Part shown: positions 51,684 through 61,700 of the stretch, one piece after another
How the letters are laid out: each line of letters opens with the position of its first letter
How positions within the stretch are numbered: position 1 is the stretch's first letter
Source: Roseateles toxinivorans
GTDB taxonomy: Bacteria; Pseudomonadota; Gammaproteobacteria; Burkholderiales; Burkholderiaceae_C
Assembly (NCBI RefSeq): GCF_004362525.1
Contig: NZ_SNXS01000011.1
Coordinates: 60,866-124,865 of the forward strand
Reading direction: 5' to 3'
Length of the DNA: 64,000 nucleotides
Notes under the pieces: model-generated
Databases searched by the model: none
What the model saw: only the letters and a program-made list of their open reading frames with translations
Told to the model about the DNA's origin: nothing
Translations under genes and position numbers: made by a program

Positions 51684-52313
51684 TCATCCTCCGTTGAGGG
51701 TCGGGGTCCTGCGGCGCCGTGCGGACCAGACGGTGGCCCACACCCCCGCCAAGCCCAACAGGGTGCTACCGGGTTCGGGCACGGCGGCGGCGGGCAAGGT
51801 GATCGTGAACGCGTAATGGCCGTCGCCGAAAAATGACGGCCCACCCAGTGCGGTGAAGCCGTCGGCCAGGAAGCCGCTGCCGAGGTTCTCGGCGAACGAC
51901 AGGTTCTGGAAGACGCCGATGGCCAGCGTGTAGTCGCCAGCGTCGAGCAGCAGGTCCTGCGAGAAGTCTCCGCCCACGCTCAGCGCGTGCAGATAGTTCG
52001 ATTCCTGGAAGGTGGCGGTGGCCCGGTCCGTGCCGCTGAACAGCGTGAAGTAGGGATCGATGCCGCCGGCAGCAAAGCCGGTGCTGGTGACGTTGACGCT
52101 GCCACCGACGGTGACATGCAGCACATGCAGCGCCACGTTGTTCGCGGTCGCCAGATCGTCGTCGAACCGGGCCACCCCCATGTCCGAGGCCACGAGTGCG
52201 GTATTGGCGGGGTCGTCAAGCTCGCCACTCAACGAGACGGCAGCGGCCAGCACCGGTCCGGCGACAAGGGTCATGAGCAGCCCGGCCAGTCGCCGCAGAA
52301 TACTGTTGAACAT
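51684..52313 (-). CDS. PEP-CTERM sorting-domain protein
   Basis: A 209-residue exported protein. The signal peptide is LAGLLMTLVAGPVLAAA (about 8-25). The mature part (FTLFSGTDRATATFQ, LDAGDYTLAIGVFQNLSF) resembles DVUA0089-type PEP-CTERM proteins with pre-peptidase-like beta folds. The C-terminus VPEPGSTLLGLAGVWATVWSA followed by RRRR is a canonical PEP-CTERM tripartite signal: motif, membrane helix, basic tail (VPEPGS then LLGLAGVWATVW). It would be cleaved by an exosortase EpsH-type enzyme and released to the extracellular polysaccharide; none is in the window. The next gene overlaps its end. Confidence 0.9.
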   Translation of the reverse strand: MFNSILRRLAGLLMTLVAGPVLAAAVSLSGELDDPANTALVASDMGVARFDDDLATANNVALHVLHVTVGGSVNVTSTGFAAGGIDPYFTLFSGTDRATATFQESNYLHALSVGGDFSQDLLLDAGDYTLAIGVFQNLSFAENLGSGFLADGFTALGGPSFFGDGHYAFTITLPAAAVPEPGSTLLGLAGVWATVWSARRRRTPTLNGG

Positions 52314-52401
52314 GGTGGGCACCCCGCTCGGCATCTGTTGCTACCGGCCCATTCTCCGGTCGCAGGGTCGCTCCGGCAACGGCATACCGGTCTTCATTCT
52401 T

Positions 52402-52413
52402 GGGGGTACCCCC
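52402..52413. promoter_or_regulatory. Perfect 12-bp palindrome GGGGGTACCCCC
   Basis: This lies in the 179-base gap between the PEP-CTERM gene start and the stop of the ABC permease, about 90 bases upstream of the PEP-CTERM ATG. It may be an operator or a cruciform hairpin. Nothing else in the gap is recognisable. Confidence 0.3.
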
Positions 52414-52492
52414 GTACAGCCACCATGCCCTGCCACATCACAGCCTGGGCGCTACTTCGCCATCGGTCCATTCCCAGGCTGATCAAGTCCCC

Positions 52493-54930
52493 TCAGCCCA
52501 GCGCCTCGATAGGCTGCAGCGCCAGCGCCTGGCGCACATGGCGCAGGGCGGCCAGTGCGGTGATCAGCAGGGTCAGCGCGCTGGCCAGGGCCAGCGGCGC
52601 GGCCAGGCCGGTTTCGATGCCGACACGATCGACAAAGCCATCCAGGTAGAGCTGGCCCAGCCAGGCCGCCAGCGGCAGCGTCAGCAGGGCAGACACCGCC
52701 AGCGGTGCGCGGAACTCGGCCACCACCTGGCGGGCGATGTCCGCATGGCCGGCGCCGTGCAGGCGCCGCAGCACCAGCTCGGTACGGCGCCGGCGCAGGG
52801 TATCGGCCACCAGCGCGTAGGCGCCCAGCATCGCCACCCCCACGGCCAGCAGCGAGACGGCGGCCAGCAGGGTGGTCAGTTTCTCCTCCAGGCGGTAGGC
52901 ATCGGCCAGTTGCTCGTCGGCGGTGGCGACGATCTTCAGCAGGGGCGGGCCATGGGCCTTCCAGATCTCCTCCAGCGCCTGGCGCAGCGCCGGCAGGTCG
53001 GGCCCGTGGACGGTCAGATCCCATTGCGGCTCGTCGCTGAGCAGGAAGGCCTGGGGCATGGCCGCGTCGCGCGCCGACTCCTGCTTCACATCACCCACCA
53101 CCGCGACTACGCGGCGCAGTGCATGGCCCTCCTGCAGCCAGCCGCCACCGCCGCGCAGCTGCGCCCCGACGGCGGCCTGCGGTGTGGCGAAGCCGAGGCT
53201 GCGCGCCGCCTTGGCATCGATCACCAGCCGACCCTCGCCCGAGCCGGTCTGCAGGCTGCCGGCCAGCAGCTTCATGCCGTAGGTGTCGAAGAATCCGGTG
53301 GAGACGACGGTCAGGCGCAGCACCTGCTTGTGCTCGGTCTGGCTGACGTGCAGCTCGGTCTGGCCCTGGCTGTCACGCGCCGGCCGGGCGCTGCTGAAGC
53401 CCCAGTGCCGGATCGCCGGATGCTGGCCTATGGCCGCGACCAGGGCATCCAGCTTGGGCACGAAGCCGGGCTCCACCATGGCGCTCAGCACCAGGCGGTT
53501 GTGGGTGGCAAAGCCGCGGTCGACGTGCAGCAGGTGGTGGTACTGGATGGCCATCACCCCGGTCAGCGAGAGCAGCAGCAGGGCGCCGCTCAGTTGCATG
53601 GTCAGCAGGGCCTGACGCAGGCGGCGCCCCCAGGGCCCTTCGCTGGCGGTGCGGCCCTGCAGCGCGGGCGCCGGCGCGCGGCGCAACGCCAGCCAGGCCG
53701 GCAGCGCCAGGGTCAGCGGCAGCAGCACCAGCACGGCCAGGCCCAGACCGGCCAAGGCCTGGGCGGGCAGCGGATCGGCCACCGGGTGGTTCGTCGCCAG
53801 GCCCATCCAGCCGGCCACGGCCGGCGCCGCCCACCAGGCCAGCAGCAGTGCACCGCCGGCACTGAGCAGCAGCGGCAGCAGGGCCTCCAGCGCCCACAGG
53901 CGCAGCAGCTGGCGGCCATCCGCACCCAGACTGCGGCGCAGCGCGGTTTCGCGCTGGCGCTGCAACAGGCTGGCGGCCTGCAGATTCATCGTGTTGATGG
54001 CCGCCAGCAGCAGCAGCACCAGGCTGGCCGCGCCCACCGCGCCCAGCAGCTGCCAGCGCAGGCCGTTGTCATCGCCCTCGAAGGGCAGCTGGGTCAGGGT
54101 CACGGCGCGGAAGTAGGCCGCCTCCCGGACCGCGCCGCCGGGGCCGGTCTTCCAGTCGGCCGGCAGCTGGGCGTAGAGCGGGTTGGCCATGAAGGCCTCG
54201 CGCATCCAGCCGCCGATCGGGGCCGCCGAGCCGCCTGGGCGCAGCCGGGCATAGACGCGGCCGTTGACCAGGTAGATCGCCTTCAGGCCCTCCTCGTTGG
54301 CGATATTGCCGACCAGGTCGCGGCCGACCAGCTCGAAGCCGACCATCGCGTCCTGCTGACCGAGGGGGCTGCGCGGGTCGGTGGCCGGGATCACGGCGGT
54401 CACCGTGTAGACCTTGCCCCGCGAGTCGAAACTGCGGCCCAGCACCTGGGCCAAGGGCACCTCGCCCCAGAGCTTGCGCGCCAGGGCCGGGGTGATGGCA
54501 ATGGCGTCGCGCCGGTCGAGCGTGGCCAGCAGATCGCCGTGCAGGGCCTTGAGCCCCATCAGCGCCACCAGCCCGGGGTCGGCCGCCCGCACCCGCACCA
54601 GCTGCAGCGTGCCCTGCATGCGCACGGTCAGCGCCTCCTCGCTGGCGCGGCTGATCAGGTCCAGCGGCACCTGGCGCTCCTTGAGCATGTCGGCAAATGA
54701 CACCGGCGAGGCGGTGAACCAGCCGCTGGGCTGGCCGGGCGGGTTGCCCCTGAAGTCCAGCATCACCACCCGTTCAGGCTCGGGGATGGACGGATCGGTC
54801 GCGGCCAGGGCCAGGGCCAGCAATGCCAGCAGCAGGCAGACGGCCAGCGCCAGCATCAGTCCGCCAACGGCCACCGCGGTGGCGGCACTGCGGCTGCGCA
54901 GGCCCCGCAGGGCATCGAGCATGAGGGCCT

Positions 54931-54934
<4 letters not shown>
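52493..54934 (-). CDS. MacB/FtsX-type ABC transporter permease
   Basis: An 813-residue ABC permease of the MacB_PCD/FtsX group. One N-terminal helix (about 20-45) precedes a large periplasmic domain. Three helices lie near 285-305, 335-360 and 385-410, and a second FtsX module at the C-terminus (about 690-810) has a similar helix set. Cytoplasmic loops include LLQRQRETALRRSLGADGRQ. Two fused FtsX-type modules are usual for the peptide/macrolide exporter class. It overlaps the ATPase gene by 4 bases (ATGA). Confidence 0.9.
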
Positions 54935-55613
<679 letters not shown>

Positions 55614-55617
<4 letters not shown>

Positions 55618-56870
55618 GGCAGGGCTAGTCTTTCGGCATCGGAAGGGGGTTGGGAGATCAGGACCTGCTCGCCGACCTGCAGACCGGCCAGCACTTCAAC
55701 TTGACCGGCGGCGCGGCGGCCCAGCTGCACGCGGCGGCGGCGCAGCTCGGTGCCCTCTTTCACGTAGAGCTGGACCTGCACGCCGGGGCCCTCGGGCAGC
55801 AGCAGGGCCGGTGTCGGCTGGCTGAGCTGCAGCCGCAGCTCGACGGCCTGGCCGGGGCGCAGATCGCCTGGCGCGCCAGCGGCCGGCCAGCGCAGCAGCA
55901 ACCGCGCCTTGCCGCCCTGCACCTGGGGCAAGGTCTGAGCCAGGCTCAACGTTCCGCTGGCGCTGGTGGCACGCTGGCCGACCTGCAGCCGTGGCAGGTA
56001 GTACTCATCGACATCGGCCACCAGCTGCATGCCGCCGGCGGGGTCGTCGATGCGGCCCAGGCGGTCACCGGGGCGCACGCTGGTGCCCACCTGCAATTGG
56101 AAGCCGCTGAGCTGGCCGGCGATCGGCGCACGCTGCTGCAGCCGCTCCCGCGAGCGCTCCAGCAGTTGCAGGCCGCGCTGCAGGCCCTGCACTGCACGGG
56201 CCATCTCGTCGATGGACTGCTGGCGGGTGTCGGCCTCCAGCCGCTGATCGACGCGGGCCTGCTGCAGCAGCTGGGTGGCCAGGCGCTGCTGGCGCTCGGT
56301 CTGCTCCAGCGCTGCGCTGGAGACAAAGCCCGCCGCGGCAAGTTGCGTCTGCCGCTGCCGCTCGGCCTCGGCCTGGGCCTCGGCAGCCTGCAGCTGGGCC
56401 AGCTCGCGCCGATTTGCCGCCAGGCTGGCCGCCTGGGCGCTGCGCTGCACCGAGACGTTGGCCATCTGCTGCGCCACCTCGGCACTGCGCTGCATCAGCA
56501 GTTGCTCCTGCTCGGGGCTGTGCAGGCGGTACAGCGGCGCACCGGCCTCGAGCCAGTCGCCGTCCTGGGCCAGCACCACCTCGACCCGGCCCGCCTCGGC
56601 CGCATCGAGCTGCACCGAGCGCAGCGGCTCGACCCGCGCGCGCAGCGGCAGCTCGTCGCGGAACTCGCCGGCGCGCACCGGTGCCAGCTGCGCCGCATGG
56701 GCGGCCGGCAGCTGCGGCACGCGCTGCCAAGCCAGCAGCGCCAGGCCGCCCAACGCCACCGCCACCCAAGCAGCAAGGCGCAGCGGGCGCGGCCAGCGAC
56801 GGCGCGCGGGCAGCGGGCGGTCCATGGCGGCGCCGCTGGGGGTGAGGTTCGGTTTCGGGTTCGGTGACAT
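55614..56870 (-). CDS. HlyD/MacA-like periplasmic adaptor protein
   Basis: About 418 residues. A membrane anchor lies near residues 27-50 (LRLAAWVAVALGGLALLAW). Then comes a barrel-sandwich half (GRVEVVLAQDGDWLEAGAPL), a long coiled coil (about 115-245, Q/R/A-rich), the returning lipoyl half (PIAGQLSGFQLQVGTSVRPGD) and a beta-barrel domain. It links the inner-membrane permease to an outer-membrane channel in a MacAB-like pump; no TolC gene is in the window. The start is uncertain: 56870 is used, with 56825 also possible, both without a strong ribosome site. Confidence 0.88.
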
Positions 56871-56965
56871 CAGGCTTCGCAGCTTCGGGCCTGGCCACCT
56901 CCCGGCCAAGCCCCCTGTCCGCTTCCGGACACCCCTCTGGCGCGCGGGCGCGTACTGCTGCGAAG

Positions 56966-57541
56966 ATGCGCCCCGTGACCGATGCCTCCATCCTCCTTCT
57001 CGACGACGACCCCGACGTGGGCCTGGCCGCGCAGCTGCTGCTGCAGCGCCGCGTTGCGCCGCTGACCTGCCTGCGCCGGCCGGCCGAGCTGGCAGCGGCC
57101 CTCGACCGGCTGAAGCCGGCCCTGCTGCTGCTGGATCTGAATTTCGGCCCCGGCCGCACCGATGGCGAACAGGGCCTGCGCCTGCTCGCCGAGGTGCAGG
57201 CCCGGCCGCAGCCGCCGGTGGTGGTGGTGATGACGGCCTATGCCGACATCGACCTGGCGGTGCAGGCGCTCAAGCGCGGCGCCTTCGACTTCATCACCAA
57301 GCCCTGGGACAATGTGCGCCTGATCGCCACCTGCCGCGAGGCGCTGCAGCGGGCCCTGCCCGGCGCGGCCGGCGAGCCGGCGCCCACCGCGCTCGAGCCG
57401 TCGCGCTCGCTGGCAGCGCAGGAACGCGCCGCCGTGCTGGCGGCCATGGCGGAGGCCGAGGGCAATCTGAGCGCTGCGGCGCGCTTGCTGGGCCTGTCGC
57501 GGGCGGCGTTGTACCGGCGGCTGGACAAGCATGGGCTCTGA
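56966..57541 (+). CDS. Response regulator with Fis-type HTH (ActR/RegA-like)
   Basis: A 191-residue response regulator. The receiver (5-130) carries the acidic pair D13-D14, phosphoacceptor D57 (LLLLDLNF) and the lysine in FITKPWDN. A Fis-type helix-turn-helix ends the protein (VLAAMAEAEGNLSAAARLLG, LSRAALYRRLDKHGL). There is no AAA+ domain, so it is not a sigma-54 activator; the layout matches ActR/RegA. It is divergent from the ABC pump genes and overlaps its kinase by 11 bases, so it probably regulates the pump. Confidence 0.93.
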   Translation: MRPVTDASILLLDDDPDVGLAAQLLLQRRVAPLTCLRRPAELAAALDRLKPALLLLDLNFGPGRTDGEQGLRLLAEVQARPQPPVVVVMTAYADIDLAVQALKRGAFDFITKPWDNVRLIATCREALQRALPGAAGEPAPTALEPSRSLAAQERAAVLAAMAEAEGNLSAAARLLGLSRAALYRRLDKHGL

Positions 57542-58712
57542 ACGCCTGCGCCTGGCTGCTGCAGCCCTGCTCTGGCTGGCGGCCGGTGCGCTGGCCCACG
57601 CCGCAGTCGCCTCGACGCGCACCTGGACCGGGGCGGCCGTGCTGGCCCTGGCGGGGCTCGCGCTGGCCTGGCCCATGCTGATGCGACGCCCGCTCGCACC
57701 GCCGCCCATGCCCGAATTGCCGCCGCCCATAGACACACGCCGCCTGACTCTTCTGCAAGCCCAGCTGGAACATTTGCCGGTGGCCGCCTGGGCGCTGTCA
57801 GGCGACAGGCTGCAGCCGCTGAGCAGCCGCGCCCGGCGGCTGGCCGCCCCGGGCGCCGTGCGCGATGAGACGGCCCTGCACCGGCTGCTGTGCGGTGCCA
57901 CCGTCAGCGGCCCGGTGCTGCTGGACACCGAACGAGGCAGCGAGCGCTGGCAGCTGCAGCGCCAGCCGCTGGCGCTTGACGGCCAGGCCCAGGCCCTGCT
58001 GGTGCTGGTGCCGCTGGAGAATGAGCTGGAGTCCGAATCGCTGCAGGCCTGGCAGCAGCTGGTGCAGGTGCTGACGCACGAGATCATGAACTCGCTGACC
58101 CCGATCCAGAGCCTGAGCCAGACGGCATTGACCTTGCTCGACGAGCCGCGAACTGCCGAGGGATACGAAGCCGAGCTGCGCCTCGCGCTCGACGCCATCG
58201 CCCATCGCGCCGCGGGCCTGGCGGGCTTCGTGCGCACCTACCGCCGCGTCAGCCAATGGCCCGCGCCGACGCTGGCGCCGGTGCCGCTGGGCGACTTCTT
58301 CTCGCGCCTGCAGCAGGCGGTGGCCCCGGCCTGGGCCGCGCGCGGTGGTCAGGCGAGCTTCGAGCTGGCCTCGCCCAGCCTGCAGCTGCTGGCCGATGCC
58401 GGCCAGCTCGAACAGGCCCTGCTGGCCCTGTTGACCAATGCCGCCCAGGCCACCGCGGACCAGCCCGCACCGCGGCTGTGGGTGCAGGCCCGCCAGGGCC
58501 GCGGCGGGCGTCTGCAGATCAGCGTGCGCGACAACGGCCCCGGCGTGCCCGCGGGCCTGGAGCGCAAGATCTTCCTGCCCTTCTTCAGCGCCCGCGAAGG
58601 CGGCCAGGGCATAGGCCTGACCGTGGTGCGCCAGCTGGTGCACGGCATGGGCGGACGGGTGCGGCATGTGCGGCCGCTGGAGGGCGGAGCGGCGTTCGTG
58701 CTGAGTTTTTGA
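57531..58712 (+). CDS. Sensor histidine kinase
   Basis: A 393-residue kinase. Two N-terminal membrane helices (about 6-26 and 32-52) are followed by a PAS-like region (about 75-165). The phosphorylated H183 lies in QVLTHEIMNSLTPIQS, an NtrY-like H box. The HATPase domain has the N-box LLALLTNAAQATAD, DNGPGVP and GGQGIGLTVVRQLVHGMGG. Its helix-bounded periplasmic loop is very short, so the signal may be in the membrane or cytoplasm. It partners the overlapping ActR-like regulator. Confidence 0.93.
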   Translation: MGSERLRLAAAALLWLAAGALAHAAVASTRTWTGAAVLALAGLALAWPMLMRRPLAPPPMPELPPPIDTRRLTLLQAQLEHLPVAAWALSGDRLQPLSSRARRLAAPGAVRDETALHRLLCGATVSGPVLLDTERGSERWQLQRQPLALDGQAQALLVLVPLENELESESLQAWQQLVQVLTHEIMNSLTPIQSLSQTALTLLDEPRTAEGYEAELRLALDAIAHRAAGLAGFVRTYRRVSQWPAPTLAPVPLGDFFSRLQQAVAPAWAARGGQASFELASPSLQLLADAGQLEQALLALLTNAAQATADQPAPRLWVQARQGRGGRLQISVRDNGPGVPAGLERKIFLPFFSAREGGQGIGLTVVRQLVHGMGGRVRHVRPLEGGAAFVLSF

Positions 58713-58731
58713 GACCCGGCTCCGGTGCGGC

Positions 58732-61700
58732 CTACTGAGTGCCCGCCTCCAGCTGGCGCTGCTCGAACAGATAGTCACCCCCGGCCTGATGGCCCGCCGC
58801 GCTGCTTGAGCCGTACTTGGGCCGCTGCGGCAGTTCCTTGGCCACCGCAAACCGCACCCGCTCGAACACATTGCCTCCGGCCTGCCAGCTGTTCACCTGC
58901 TTCAACTGGTTCATCAGGTTCCAGGCAAACGGCGAGTGGCCGTTCTTGCCCTCGTCGAACACCGGCTCATTGCCACCCGAGGACATCACCACCACCGATT
59001 TGCGCGCCAGCATTGCCTGCGGGTCGGCGCCGCCGGGCGTGGCGCGGATGCGCTCGTCCGAGACCAGCGAACCCGAGTAGCAGCTGTCCGAGATCAGCGC
59101 CACCTGCGAGGCGCCGATCTGCGCAATCATGCGGCCGATGTCGGCATTGGACAGCCAGGTCTCGGGCTTCTTGGCATCGGCGTCGGCCAGCTGCCAGTAA
59201 CCTAGGCCGGTGGATTCGACCAGCTCGCCGTGACCGGCGTAGTAGATGACCACCGAGTCCTTCGGCCCCAGCTCCAGCGCCAGCTTGTTCAGCGCGCTGA
59301 CGACCGCCTGCTTGCTGGCGTTGGGAATGACCACGGTCTCGTAGCCCAGCGCACCGTCGAACAGGCTGCCCACGGTCTGCGCGTCCTTCACCGCATTGCC
59401 CAGCTGCGGGATGCTCTTGTCCTGGTAGTTGTCGATGCCGATGACGACGGCGACCTTGCGCTCGATCTGCGGCAGGGCCGCGGCCTTGACCTTGCGCTTG
59501 TGGCTGAGGTTGACCGTCGGGCTCCTGGCCTCGGGCGCGGCGGTGCTGGTGTCGGCCGCGGGCGCCACGGCGGCCACCGACTGCGCGACGGTGGCCTGGA
59601 TACGCCGCTTGAGTTCCTCGGTGAGGAGGCAGTCACCGGCCTCGACGTCCTTGGCCGACTGGCACAGCCGCAGATCGGCCAGTGCGGCGTTCTGCTCCAG
59701 GCGCGCGGTGGCATCGGCGAACAGGTTCTTCTTGAAACGGTCGCGCGAGGCCAGCATATGGGCCAGCGCGTCCGGCGACATATCGCCGAGGCGGATGCCG
59801 CTGAACGAGGGCGCGGCCGCAGCGCTGCCGAGGGCCGCCGCCGCGGCCACGGGCGCTCCGGCCGCCGGTGCCTGCAGCAGATCGAGCAGGCCGCCCGCCG
59901 CGCTGCTGCTGGCGATGGCGGGCGCCACCAGCACGGCCTGGGCCGCCACGGCCGTGCCCTGGTTCAGCGTGGCGGCGGGGCTGAGTCCGGTGACGGTGAA
60001 GGCCGTGGCATTGCCCGGTGCCTGCGCAAAGCTGTAGTTCTGCGCGCTCAGACCCGCGCCCAGGATCGCGTAGCTGCCCGCCGCCGTCTGCACCTGGACC
60101 TCGCTGCCGAAGCTCAGCGTGCCGCTGGTCGCCGTCTGCTGGGTCTCGCCGCCGACGAAACCGGTGACGCTGCCGCTCAGGGCCGGCACCGCGTCGCCAA
60201 TGGCCTTGCCGACGGGCGCGGCCACATACAGCAGGCTGGCAGGAGTGATGCTGGCGCTCAGCGCCGGGAGCACGGCACGGTAGTTGCCGGCATCGGCGCC
60301 ATCGAGCGTGTAGCCGCTGACGGTGACGGGCTTGGCGACGCCGACATTCTTGTCGGCAAAACTGGCCACCGCGGTGCCCGCCAGGCTGACCACATCATTG
60401 GCCAGGGGCTGCACGATGGCTGTTCCGGTGAGGCTGGCCACCTGCGTGGTGTCATAGACCTTGTTGTTGGCCGTGAGGCCGCCGATGTTCAGCGGCGCCG
60501 GGCTGATGTTGGCGCTGAGGCTGGGCAGATCGAGGCTGTAGTTGCCGGCGTCGGCGCCGTTCAGCGTGTAGCCGCTGACGCTGACGGCCTTGGCCGTGCC
60601 GACGTTCTTGTCGGCGAAGCGGGCCACGGCTGTGCCCGCCACGCTCACGCTGTCATTGCCCAGGGCCTGCACGGTGGCGCTTCCGCTGAGCGTGGCCGAG
60701 GTGCCGGCGTCATAGACCTTGTTGTTGGCGCTGATGCCGCTGACGCTCAAGGCGGCCGGGCTGATGCTCGCGCTGAGGTTGCCGGGCAGCTGCAGGGTGT
60801 AGTTGCCGGCATCGGCGCCGCTGAGCCCGAAGCCGCTGAGCGTGACGTTCTTGTTGCTGCCGACATCCTTGCTGCTGAAGCGGGCGCTGCCGACCTCGAC
60901 GGCGACGCTGTCGGCACCCAGGGCCGCGACGCCGGCCGCGCCGACCAGCTCGGCGCCGGTGCCCCGGTCGTAGACCTTGTCGGCCACGCCCAGACCGCCG
61001 AGCACCAGCGGGGCCGGCGTGATGCTGGCCGTCAGCCCGGTGGGCTGGGTGACGGTGTAATTGGCCGCATCGGCGCCGCTCAGCGTGTAGCCGGTGACGG
61101 TAACGCCCTTGGCCGCGCCCACCTGCTTGTCACTGAAGCGGGCCACGGCGCTGCCACCTAGGGACAGGCTGTCGCTGCCCAGGGCCTTCACCGCCGCCGT
61201 GCCGGTCAGTGTCGCGTCGGTACCGGCGTCGTAGACCTTGCTGCTGGCGCTGACGCCGGTGATGGCCAGCGCCGCCGGAGAGATACTGGCACTGAGGTTG
61301 GCGACGGGCTCCAGCAGATAGTTGCCGGCATCGGCCCCGCTCAGGCCGAAGCCGCTGAGCACCACGGTCTTGGCCGTGCCGACATTCTTGTCGATGAAGT
61401 TGGCGCTGCCGGCGCCGAGGCTGACCGCATCACCGCCAAGGGCGTTGAGCTGGCCGCTGCCCGCCAGCGTGGCCACCGTGGTCGCATCGTAGACCTTGTT
61501 GTTGACCGTCAGGCCGCTGACACTGATACGCGCCGGTGTGATGTCCGCGCTCAGGCTCGCGGGCGCGGACAGCGTGTAGTTGCCGGCGTCGGCGCCGCTC
61601 AGCCCGAAGCCGCTCAGGACCACGGTCTTGCCCGAGCCGACGTTCTTGTCCAGGAAGCTGCCCGAACCGAAGCTCACACTGACCTGATCGCCCTGCAGCA

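Noticed and set aside
56966..57541. Sigma-54-dependent NtrC-type activator
   Set aside because: The protein is only 191 residues and has no AAA+ domain or GAFTGA motif between the receiver and the Fis-type helix-turn-helix.
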